Shown here: piece by piece, positions 10,637 through 20,906 of the stretch | Numbering within the stretch: the stretch's first letter is position 1 | How the letters are laid out: each line of letters begins with the position of its first letter | Source: Calonectria ilicicola | Taxonomy: Eukaryota > Ascomycota > Sordariomycetes > Hypocreales > Nectriaceae | Direction of reading: 5' to 3' | Length of the DNA stretch: 64,000 bases | Assembly: GCA_020809705.1 (NCBI GenBank) | Contig: CP085830.1 | Coordinates: forward strand, 3,782,001 to 3,846,000 | The notes under the pieces: generated by a model | Database searches by the model: none | Seen by the model: only the letters and a program-made list of their open reading frames with translations | What the model was told of the DNA's origin: nothing | Translations under genes and position numbers: made by a program

Positions 10637-13043
10637 TCATAATTCCCCCGTCGTGAGGTCCGCAAACAGGGTCATTTCCTCGAATCGACTGGCGATAGTT
10701 TTTGCCTGTGCCTCGTTTGGCTTTCTGGACGCCAGGTCGAAATCTATCGTAAAGGCACCTGCAAGTGGTCTCTCCGTGACCTGGTAGTGGTGACAACCGC
10801 GTCTTGACAAGCCGTCCATGGTATTCTTGGCTTCGTGGCCGGGCATGACGCCTTCCCGCATGGCCATGGTGAGCAGGCCACGGCAAATGGATCCGTTTAC
10901 AGAAAAGTATGTGTACATTTCGCCGCAGGTGGCCAATCCAAGCATGAAATATGCCTTGTCCTCCACATCTCTAAACTGACTCTGGCTCGACTCACGCAGC
11001 ATCGCATTGCATACATGCACACTCGCCGCATTTGTGTGTGAACTAGTCAATGTTCTCGGGTTTTTGATGCGACACTCAAGCAGCAATCGTTGAAGCTGGT
11101 TGATTGAAGCCTGCACAACGGCAGAAACTGAGCTCCCCGGCGACGAGGACAGCGTCAACCGACCCTTTTCTGGTTCATTGGCAAACGGTTGGAAAATGTC
11201 CAGTATGGCACAATGCAAGAGCATACTGGAAATGGGTGAGTATTCTCGAATGCGGAAGCGTTGGTTTGAGGATGCTTACTGGAAGGTCATGACATGGTCT
11301 GGAGTGGTCTCTTGTCGCCCCATTTCCTGCAGCTGGCTCGCACATTGCAGGAGTTTCAAATACTTTGACTCTGCATAAGCAAGGGGGACTCTTGACGGGA
11401 GCGACTCAGAGTCTTTGCAGCCTGTATAATATAGTGCCGCGACTTCCTGCATTACACGCCACATCCCACACAGAGCTGTAAACGTCTTGCCCATATAAGC
11501 TGGTAAAGGATGAGAGGGCCAGGAAACTCCCAAGTACTCTTGACCTTGTTCGTCAATGCATTGCCCAGGTATTGGAAAGATTGGTGGGTATGCGATGGGG
11601 TCAAGTACAGAATAGAAGCTGTTGAGACTGCATTAGGGTTAGTATGGACTTGTTGCTTGGGAGAATACGCAATACGCACGTTACCCAGGTATATGCTCCA
11701 TACGCTACGTGTGCGGTTGCCCTCATCCACTGTGGGGACATGGAACTAAATTTAGAAGCCAGAGAAACAGAATGCCGAACCCCAAACAAATTTAACCGCT
11801 CCGCCATACAGCGCCCTTCATCAAGCACTTCGGAAGCAGATACATGCGTGTCAGTAGAGCGAGTGTGACAACTTGCTGAAAATATGAGGATCGCGGCCAC
11901 GTTCATTACAGAATCGCATGAGCGTTCTGCCCGCCACAATCTTTCAGCATCACGAAAGAACAAGGTGCTTAGGGCAGCACAGCTCAGGTCAAAGCCGATA
12001 TAAGATTGCTATGCAAAGTTAGCGACTTCCTGCAGATCTACATCGAGTGGAGCATTGGGCATACAGAGGCAAGAGCGAACACGGCACTAAAAAGAAACGA
12101 GGAACAGAAATCATGCCCTCCATTGACCAAGTCGTCTAGAAAGAGGTCTGCATCAAAAAGCCCAATGACGGGATGGCTGACTTCAAGATAAAGAGACAAG
12201 ATTCTCGCCGCTAACTCTTCCGAGATTGGAACAGTTGTCCAATAGCGAGCTGGTAGATGGTGGAGACGTTCGTCACAGTACTTTGGGGCTCTGGGGGGCC
12301 CGTACGCGTGGTTGATAGCTTTTTCGAGATTGACCAGAGAGCCTGAATCCGCGTTGAACCCTGAGTGGTTCTTCTCTGGCGAGTCGAGCGCCGATAGCTG
12401 CGATCTCTCACCCATCGGGTCTTCATGGGCAACTATGCCAGACTGCAAGGTGAACTCCCACAGAGACTTGACGCTTGATATGGCATCGACCGGGACCAGA
12501 GTGGGGTAAACGATTTCATATTGCACCATCAACTCAAATTCCAGGCTCGAACTCGTCGGAGGCGCAGAAGCCCGAGTGGCCAGCAATTCTGAAGGGTGAT
12601 GAATGTGCTGGACATTGCCAGACATGACAGAAAGTGCAGATTCCAGGGACGGCAATGAGCGAAGACGTTTGAGGAGCTCGATGGCCTGTCTGTCCGGAGT
12701 GGACAACAAACGATGTATTAGGTCTGCGCCGTGTTCCTGTTGCACATGATCACTTCGATAGATGCACCGCAGCTTTCGATTTGTGCAGTACGTACAAGCC
12801 GGCCGCCTCCCATCACACTAAAACCCAACGCGTCAGAGCAGTCGCCAACATAAATTGCCTTTGCACTTCATTTGTGTCACAACCTACGCGGACTTTTTTA
12901 GAGCGGCACATGTCACATGCACCACGAAGATTCACGACCCTTTTTGGAACGCGTATTTTTCCAACCCTGCTGGGTCCATCACCTCCTTCAGGAGGCGCGG
13001 CAATGTGGGCCGGCCGAATATGCGGGTATTTGGGCCTCGTCAT
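10637..13043 (-). CDS. Zn2Cys6 transcription factor with fungal MHR domain (regulator 1)
   Basis: 724-aa nuclear regulator. Exons: 13043-12888, 12817-12065, 12008-11680, 11627-11280, 11225-10637. The binuclear zinc cluster is complete only after splicing: Cys43, Cys46, Cys53, Cys60, Cys63 and Cys70 (spacing 2-6-6-2-6), with intron 1 falling directly before Cys53. The middle domain carries the usual fungal_trans blocks: SLYLEVSHPVIGLFDADLF, then the LFFRDAERLWRAERSCDS block and the VTLNSFYSVLDP-PIFPIPG region. Intron 3 needs the inner GTGCGT donor at 11679; the GTAACG six bases earlier breaks the frame. It lies upstream of, and on the same strand as, nothing obviously co-regulated except the ligase-ABC group. 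Targets are unknown. Confidence 0.88.
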
Positions 13044-13684
13044 GGCCGCATGATAGTGCCTTTGCTGAAACGTTAACGCTGTGTGGTTAGTTTGGCTGAC
13101 AGGGCGTACCAGTGTGCCGGGAAGATGGGATTGTGAGCAGGAATACGGGGGTGGGACAAATTTCGCTGTCCTTCTTGACTAGTGGTTTCTAGAAACAACG
13201 TTGCTTTTTCGGTCTTAACTAATAATGACGTTTTGTCTAGCCTATCATACGGCTTCGTTTATCAACACTAGCTATTCTGGACGGCTCGCATGTGGCTGAT
13301 GCTTAAATCTGAAGACGCTCGCTCCTCGTTCAATGTCCGGGGTGGCCGTTCATGATCACCATTGAGGCAACAAGCGTTGTTTAGGATGGGGAATATCATA
13401 GTATTCGGTCAAAAGACCCGGCGCTGCCTAATTCTTTCATTGATAAAAGGCAAGAAAGCAAAAACTCAATTGAATATTGAAAATGATGTCGCGAGTGAAT
13501 GATTGGTTTATTGAAATGCAGGTCAGCTTCTTAGGGCCCAAATACCAATAGCGTGCGAATAGCGTGAGTCTTGGTGGATGCATCCCACACCGACGTCTGA
13601 GCGGAACGCGCAGATGTGCGAAGGTCAAACGTTACAGAGGCTAGCTTCTCATAACCAACCCATTGATAGGCCGTCTTGGTCCTT
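13044..13684. other. Promoter region of regulator 1 and 3' side of the ATP-grasp gene
   Basis: 640 bases without a gene between two minus-strand genes. I see no clear TATA box or repeat. Confidence 0.45.
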
Positions 13685-15013
13685 TCACTGCGAAATATCA
13701 CTTGGCTTAGATCGTCGTAGCTCGTCAAGAGTGCTAGAGGTTTCTAGAATTTGCCTTAGAAGTTCCTTGTAATCCCAGCCGAGGGCTGACGCCGCCATCA
13801 GCGTGAGACTGGCCTGGTCATCACGACCGGGTCGGCCTGGGCCTGTCATGTTCTGCTTGTGTTAGCTCCACGGAAACTGATGACTCGACTGCTAAAAATA
13901 TGTAGTACTCACCGGCTTCATGTTCACATCAAAGATGGCAAACTTGGAGTTCTCAGAGTCCTTGAAGCGCCGCACATCAATCCGGATGGGTGCTGTGACG
14001 CCCAGGACTTTGGCAACCCTCTCGCATTCTCGTGATATCTAGCTATATATCGGATCTGCATCGCAGTTTGGGACCACTTTCGAGTTGGCTGTTACAGCCA
14101 CAGTTCCGTTGTATGGGGCTATCCCGTCCTGGTGGTTGAAGCGACTGACAATTGGCAATGCCCAGTAACCAGGCTTGCTTTTCGTTGGTGGCATGACGGT
14201 GACGGTTGCCTCTTCTCCAGCCAGAAATTCCTCTAACATCAGAGAGAGCGATTCTTTGGCAAGGGACTCGGCATGAGCGGCGAGTTCCTCAGCATTATGG
14301 CACACCTTCACGCCGTAGCTTCCACGTCCTCGAATCGGCTTGGCCACAACCGGGTAAGAAATCTTTGACAACTCATCGAAACTGGTCGAATTTGATGGTG
14401 CAGGCCAGGTTCGGGGCATTGTGAAGCCGCCAAGCTGACGCAAGCGATCATTGACATATTTCTTGTCGTCGTATTTCTCCACCACTAGAGGTCCCTGTCC
14501 GACGACTCTGACGCTCTGATTATACTTTCCAATTGATGGGGATGTTTGGAGAGGATGAGAGGAGAATAGGATAGTGTTTGCCCAAAGATGTGAGGCACCC
14601 TTCTTGAGTGCTTGTAGGATTCCCTCCTCGGTATCTGGGAAGCACCAGTCTGCATCCTTTCTTGGGTCGGGGTTCTGCAAGGGCGCGATGATCTCTACAC
14701 TCTCGCAATTTTGCAAGTTGTAAGCGATATCTGACCCAGAATCTCGGTAACCTAAAAGCGGGTTAGTAACGGGAGTTGTCCTGAACTGGATGGGCTAAGC
14801 AATACCCCCAGGCTTCATTGGCTTGCGAACGCCATCTATGATTGGAGGGTCAATTGCTTGATATAAGACTGCAACCTTCGGACCGTCGGAGCTTGAAGAT
14901 TGACCAGTAGAGTAGCTTCTCGCGCCTGCAGATTTAACTAGCACATTGGAGCAGTACCCGTGGTGCCCCGAGAATGCTGGGCGAGGAGACCTCTTCAAAG
15001 CGAGTCGAAACAT
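13685..15013 (-). pseudogene. D-Ala-D-Ala-ligase-like ATP-grasp protein, interrupted by an in-frame TAG
   Basis: ATP-grasp ligase of the D-alanine-D-alanine-ligase type; fungi carry such genes without peptidoglycan and their substrate is unknown. Exons 15013-14806, 14751-13913, 13852-13685 give 404 sense-or-stop codons. Residues 1-45 look like a mitochondrial presequence (MFRLALKRSP, then ARSYSTG). Then come the KVAVLYQA start of the fold, YPVVAKPIRGRGSYGVKV (ATP loop), MLEEFLAGEEATVTV, and the Mg2+-site segment FDVNMKPNMTGPGR. Codon 307 is TAG (14041-14039), yet the frame stays conserved on both sides (VTANSKVV before, ECERVAKVLG after). As read, the product would stop before the metal-binding Asn. 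A 57-base in-frame intron (GTAACA...TAG) could also remove the stop. I call it a pseudogene with reserve. Confidence 0.72.
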
Positions 15014-15548
15014 GATGGATATGAAATTACTTGAAGCACGCAGTTTTCAATCAGTGTAAGCAACTGATTCGACTGAATGACATATTATTTGTATGATCAC
15101 TTCCATTAATTGGGGCGCGTCGTCGGAAATATCGCGGTATCCGAGCACCGGATCGTTCCTAGACCGACGGAGCGATCCGCGCGTGGGGCAATATGTGACT
15201 ACGAATTGAATTGATCTGATTTTCAGCACCTAAAATACCTAAATTCTGTATAAATGGTAATGATAGTATATAATTCTCCCCTGAAATATGATACCGTAAT
15301 TTATTATCTATGAAAACCTTGCAAAAACTGATAGGTATCACGTCTTAAAATCTATGTGCATCCATATAAGTACGGAGCAGAGAATGATAAATATCCAACT
15401 CCCTTCTGACTTTTGTCGGCAATATGTTCGCTTTGTCTATATTCTATTCTATATATTTGTTATCCTTCACGCCAAAAATATCCAGTCTAATAAGTCCCTA
15501 TGTCAAACATCATCTATGTTCTGACCCTTGAAATTATATGAAATCGGC
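15014..15548. other. Promoter of the ATP-grasp gene and 3' side of the ABC gene
   Basis: 535 bases, AT-rich from 15,230 to 15,540, with no gene. It holds a CGG-N3-CCG palindrome at 15135-15143. Confidence 0.45.
15135..15143. promoter_or_regulatory. CGG-TAT-CCG palindrome, candidate Zn2Cys6 site
   Basis: Inverted CGG half-sites with a 3-base spacer, about 125 bases upstream of the ATP-grasp ATG (15013). Zn2Cys6 dimers bind paired CGG triplets. A very similar CGG-ATAT-CCG lies before the neighbouring ABC gene. Short, so chance is possible. Confidence 0.35.
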
Positions 15549-18500
15549 TCACTCCGATCTCGCACTCTTAGTTTTCTTGCTTCTTAATTTCATCATCAAA
15601 AATACCAAAGCATAGGATGAGATACAGAACAGCGCCGTGATACCAGTCTAATCTGAATTAGTAATAGAACAAATTTGGTGGATTTTCGTACTCACATCTC
15701 TCCAACCATAATATTCCTCGTTGAGGTTAAAAGTCTTTGCATAGTCGGCTCCAGTAGTGTAAGGGCAGTATTGGCAGCTGTCTGTGGCGTTGGGATTCGA
15801 TACATATCCAGAGTTAGAACTGAGGAAGTCTGCCATGTACTCGCCACAGGTTTGTCCGCTCGGGACACCGAAGGTCGTGAACTCCTCTGCTTTGCACTCA
15901 ACCTTGACGTCCCAAATGATTGGGCTGACCAATCCTCCAAACAGGTAGTTGAAGGGGTCAAGGTAGTATAGCCAATACCTCCAGAACGGCTGCATAGCTT
16001 GATACGGAACCACGACACCACAGAAAGAAATCATGCCTGCACCGATAAGAAGGGGATTCATGATGGCTGCAAAGTACTCATTGGGGGCATATGCGGCGAT
16101 GGCCTGGCCAACCGAGGTGTACAAGAACTCGTACACTAAAAAAGAATTATTAGCAGACCAATCACTACCGAGATGGAAGCTTTAACTGACGAATCATTTG
16201 GAGGTAGACATGACCAGAGATGCGAGCTTCTACTGGGAAGCCTGCAGTAAAGTACCAACAGACAAAGTAAAGTGTAGCACAGATGATCAAATATGGAATT
16301 TCCGAAACAGTCTGGGCCCCGATGAAAGCGACCCAATGGTAGGTTTTGGACTGGATTATATGTTAATGATAGGATGGAAAATTATCACTAAGCGACATAC
16401 CTTTTTCTCTCGGATCTCAAATAGATCGCGGTTGTGGAGGAAATATGGCTGCATCTGGTTGATGCATCCGGGAGCAACAAAAATGAAGTTGAAAATGGCA
16501 AAAAGCCTCAACTGCAAATCAAATGTGCCGTCGCCAATCATCCAGAAAGTGAAACCGCCGAACAGAGCAGCAAAGATGTGCAAGTTGATCTTGTTCCACA
16601 CATAGTCCTAATATCTTGTTAGAGCTTTATCCAACGCATTCACTAATTGAACTTACGGGTGATCGCCAGAGCTGAACCATTTGACGGTGGAGAACCGTCT
16701 TCCACTGATACACCTTTGATGTCGCAAAGCTTGCCGTGTCTTCTTCAATCCCAGCGTTCTGTGCCTGAGCCTCGCAGTTTAACTTTTCCAGCTTCTGAAG
16801 AGCAGCTGCACGTTCAGGAGAGTTGTTCCAGACTTCAACCCAGTCGATTGGCACCGCAGTGTTGCCTTGGATAACTTCAACAATGTGTTCTGCTGGGTTA
16901 GCTCCCTCAGGGCATGGCGCTCCGTTCTTCTCAAAATATTCAAGAAGAGTCTTTGAGTATTTGCCAGCTGTAGAGAATGTTAGCTAATGAATGGAGCGTT
17001 GGGTGCGAAAACCTACTCTCTCCAAAGTATGCCATTTTACCCCCCTTGGCCAGTAGCAGAAGCGAGTCAAAGGCGTCAAACAATACGGCAGAGGGTTGAT
17101 GGATGGTGCAAAGAACAGCCTGTCCTCCATCAACAAGTCGACGCATAAATCGCACAATATTGTAGGCAGACTGGCCGTCCAGACCGGAAGTTGGCTCGTC
17201 AAGGAAAAGCAAAGTGGGCTTTGCGACCAATTCAACTCCAAGGGTGACACGCTTTCGCTGTTCAATGCTCAAACCAGCCCCGGGATCTTTAAAAGTTAGA
17301 TATAAGAGTGCATTTGTTCCATATGTGATATAACTTACTTCCGATGATGGCGTCGCATATATCCTCAAGCTCCAGGAGATTAATGATATGGTCAACGTAA
17401 GCAAGCTTCTCCTCGTCGGGAGTCTCGCGGGGCTGGCGCAGCAATGCAGAGAACACAAGAGCCTCTTTGACAGTAGCCGTTGCCTCATGAACGTCCATTT
17501 GTTCACAGTATCCTGTCATTCGTTGGAAAGAGATGCCTTGAGGTTTTCCGTCAATCAGAATGGAGCCGTGGATTTCACCTGCATCCTTTCGCTGAGCAAG
17601 AACATCCAATAAACTAAAATATGTCAGCAAGCAGTTCAATAAGACCCAGCTAGATTATTTCCGTACGTAGTCTTTCCAGCTCCGGAGGAACCCATCAAGG
17701 CGACCAGGTTACCGGGTTGGACAAATCCAAAGATCTTGTTCAAAAGTTGCTTTTGGGCTCCTTGGTACTGAACAAAGTAATCGAGGTCGTGCCATGAGAA
17801 TGTAGATTGGCGGGCCGTCTTAGCGTTCACTTGCATGGATTGGCCAGGCCTCTGGCTGGATCCTGATTCCGGGTCCGATACCTTTTTGGACTGGGCACCT
17901 CTCTTGAAGAGTAGGACAGAAGATCCTCCATGGCTGTTTCTAAGTTCGAATCCCAATGCAGTGACGAAAATAAAAAAGATCCAAAAGGCTACAACAACAC
18001 CAAAGCCGCGCCAGATGTGCCCGGAAGAATAGCTGTACTGTTCATGGACATAGGTCAGGCCATCAATCATTCCAGTGGCATCACTGCCCAGGACAGTGCA
18101 TCCTCTGTAATCGGCAGATTCGTTGCTGTAGCTTCCTCCATACGGAATGTACTGTGGGGCAACACACTGAAGATTCAGGCCTTTGAATTCGTTTACCATG
18201 ACAGATTCAAAAGCATAGGCTGCGGGGTTTAGGTAAAAGATCCAGCGGAACCAGGGGTGCATTTTGCTGTAAGGGATCAAATAGCCTGGCTAATGTTCAG
18301 CATGGGGAAAACCATATACAGTTGAAGCAGTGACTCACCGCCGTAAACGAACAGAATTGTCGACAACAATCCAGTGAAAAGACTGGCAGTTCCGAAATGG
18401 CTAAACATCGCGCCGATGGCCCGGAACATCTGACAGAAGCAAATGGTACTAGCGTTAACCACGATCCAAAAGGTGAAAAACTTCCCGGCATCCATCTGCA

Positions 18501-20394
18501 GGCCACTCATGAAGTAAATGATCAAGCTGAAGCATGTGACCTGAAGCATGATGATGGGAATATCCGTGATCGCATTGGCAATGCAAAAGGCTGTAGGGCG
18601 ATAGAATCCAAAACGCTTGTGACGAACAAGAATGGGGCGTCCCATGAACGAGGCAGTAGTCTCAGACATGGCTTCTAGCAGGAAATAGAGAACTGGGAAG
18701 AAGAGAACACCGGGGCGAAGAAAGATGGACTCGCTCGTGTCAGGTAAGTTGTAGAACAAACTACCGCAAACAAGCGCCTGGATAATAGCCGAGATGACTT
18801 TCACAGCAAGGGAGAGCCTGTCTCCCATCATGATTTGCCATTGACTGTGAAGGTAAGCTTATGAGTGAAAAATTAGACGCATTGGGGGTACATACCGAAT
18901 GGTGCAGTTGATGACTTGCTCTCGCAAGCCAGCGGTATAGACGCCTCGCTGTCCAACCTGCCATTTTCGCTGTCTTTTCTCTCTCTCCACTGCCATTTTT
19001 AAGTCGTCCACTTGATGGCCAAGAGATTCCGGTGATTGAATGAGCCCGCACATCTTTTGGTATGCATCACTCTCCTTGTAAGCTGTCTCGAACTCCTCAG
19101 GAGTGGTCGGGACCCTTTGCTCAAAGCCAGGCGCAATCTCGCGCTCAGTCTGCACAGTGACGGAGGTGAGGAAATCAGCAATATTTGCTCCTCTGGGGCA
19201 TACAAAGCCCATTTCCTCAAAGTAAGACTTGGCAGCGACTCCATGACCATAGTAGATTACACGCCCTTCGGCGAGGACGAGGACCTTGTCAAACGCATCG
19301 TAAATGCCGTTGCCGGCCTGGTACGTGGTCAAGACAACCGACTTGCCATTGACATTAGCGTCCTTCCGTAGCGTCTCGACAAACTCCAAAGCCGTCTTTG
19401 AGTCGAGGCCTCTAGTGGGTTGGTCCCAGAATTGCATGGGGCTCTGTCGCCTAAGTTAGCCCTGGACTCCGGATGTACATGTCCAAATCGGGATAACACA
19501 CCTGGCTCGCCATCACCTCAGCAAGTGACACACGCTTTCGTTCTCCACCAGAAACTCCGCGAATAAATTCATTTCCGACAAGAGTCTTTTGCGTGTGACT
19601 AATGCCCAGAGATCCAAGAATGTGGTCTCGCATGTCTTGAACAAAGTGGGTTTTCTTCTCAACATGCTCGGGTCTATCGCGCGGCACCTTGTTGCGCAGC
19701 GCAAACTTCATTGTCTGGTTCACAGTCAAGGTTGGGAAATGAATGTCATCTACCATCACTGTTAGCAATTTTCAAACTTCTTCTAGTCCGCAAGTCAATA
19801 ACAACCCTCGGTGTTGAAAACAATTTGCTGGCGAAACTTTCTGGTCTCGACGTGGTCCATGTTGCCATATCGCACGTCGCCGAGAACTTCTTGAAAGGAT
19901 TCGCGGTGATTAGACAACACGCGAAGAAGGGATGTACAGCCCGACCCCGGCCGTCCCAGGACAAGGAGCTAAGATGTTAGCGAGATCGCCGAATTAATTT
20001 GATCGATCTGGTACGTACCATCTCCCCTGGGTTGACCTGCCCGGTTACATCGTTCAGAATTGTCTTTTCTCGTCAGCGAATCACCCTGTTCAGCATTTTA
20101 ATCAAAGTGACCTACCCTTTTGGGACTTCTGTGTCCGCCGAATAGACCCAAGAGTTGACGTGGATCAACTCTAGACCAAAGAGTTTCACCCAGAGCTTCA
20201 TCTGGGGCGGTAACCTTGACAGTCACGCCTTGGAAGGTGAGACTTAGTCGCTTTTCGATAAAGTCCTTTCCTCGTTCCTCATCGATGTTTTCAATGTCAA
20301 CATCAGTGTCACTGGAGGACCTTAATTGAAATCCTTGACCGCTAACTGTCGGCTCTCCAGCCTCTGTTCGCTCATCGTTTAGTGAAGAAGCCAT
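15549..20394 (-). CDS. PDR-type (ABC-G) full-size ABC transporter
   Basis: 1,389-aa plasma-membrane exporter of drugs or toxins with the reverse layout NBD1-TMD1-NBD2-TMD2. Fourteen exons: 20394-20116, 20063-20019, 19968-19806, 19749-19502, 19443-18896, 18844-18339, 18285-17667, 17613-17339, 17286-17017, 16967-16657, 16607-16401, 16350-16191, 16135-15696, 15647-15549. NBD1 has the degenerate PDR Walker [10 protein letters not shown] (113-121, Cys for Lys), the signature [10 protein letters not shown] (from 228) and [11 protein letters not shown] (Asp252, Gln253). NBD2 has the regular Walker [10 protein letters not shown] (795-803), the divergent signature LSIEQRKRV, and [16 protein letters not shown] blocks [24 protein letters not shown] and the Cys-rich last loop before the final segment are typical. 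Substrate is unknown. It lies next to a Zn2Cys6 gene on the same strand. Confidence 0.94.
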
Positions 20395-20906
20395 GGCCGG
20401 CTCTTTGGCGCGAGGGGGGCCAGAGAAAACGAGGTCCAAAAATCTTGACTTGAAGGCAATTCTCAATTGAAGCCAACTTGTTTGATCAAATTATTCTTGT
20501 TCTTTTTACATCTCCCTGAGCTTCTCAAGGAATCATTATATACAAGTGTTAGTGTAGTCTAAAGTCCGAACAAGCTATGTAAATCCGTAATGCCGGATAT
20601 CCGACACCGTCCTCAACTCAACCGTATTTCCACAATCCACAATCCACCAACCCCCATCAAGGTCAGAAATGACCAGCTGTAGCGAATCATTCCTCTAGAA
20701 AAATGCCAAATTTACGCATTCATGCGCCCGTTATCATCCTTACAAATCCCAACGGGCCCAAACGTCATTATATCAAGCTTTTCGCTCACATTAGCCCGAA
20801 ACATTAACGTAGATCGGTTCTCGCTGCTCGCTTTCCGCGCTTAATAATCGGTGACCGCGCTTAATAATGCCCAGTATTCCACATCACACCCAGTAGATTT
20901 TACGGG
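20395..20906. other. Promoter of the ABC transporter
   Basis: 512 bases between the stop of regulator 2 and the ABC ATG, both genes on the minus strand. It contains a perfect 10-bp palindrome, CGGATATCCG. Confidence 0.5.
20594..20603. promoter_or_regulatory. CGGATATCCG palindrome, candidate Zn2Cys6 operator
   Basis: Perfect 10-bp palindrome with inverted CGG triplets 4 bases apart, about 200 bases upstream of the ABC transporter ATG. Inverted CGG pairs are classical Zn2Cys6 dimer sites, and the next gene upstream encodes such a factor. The link is inference. Confidence 0.4.
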
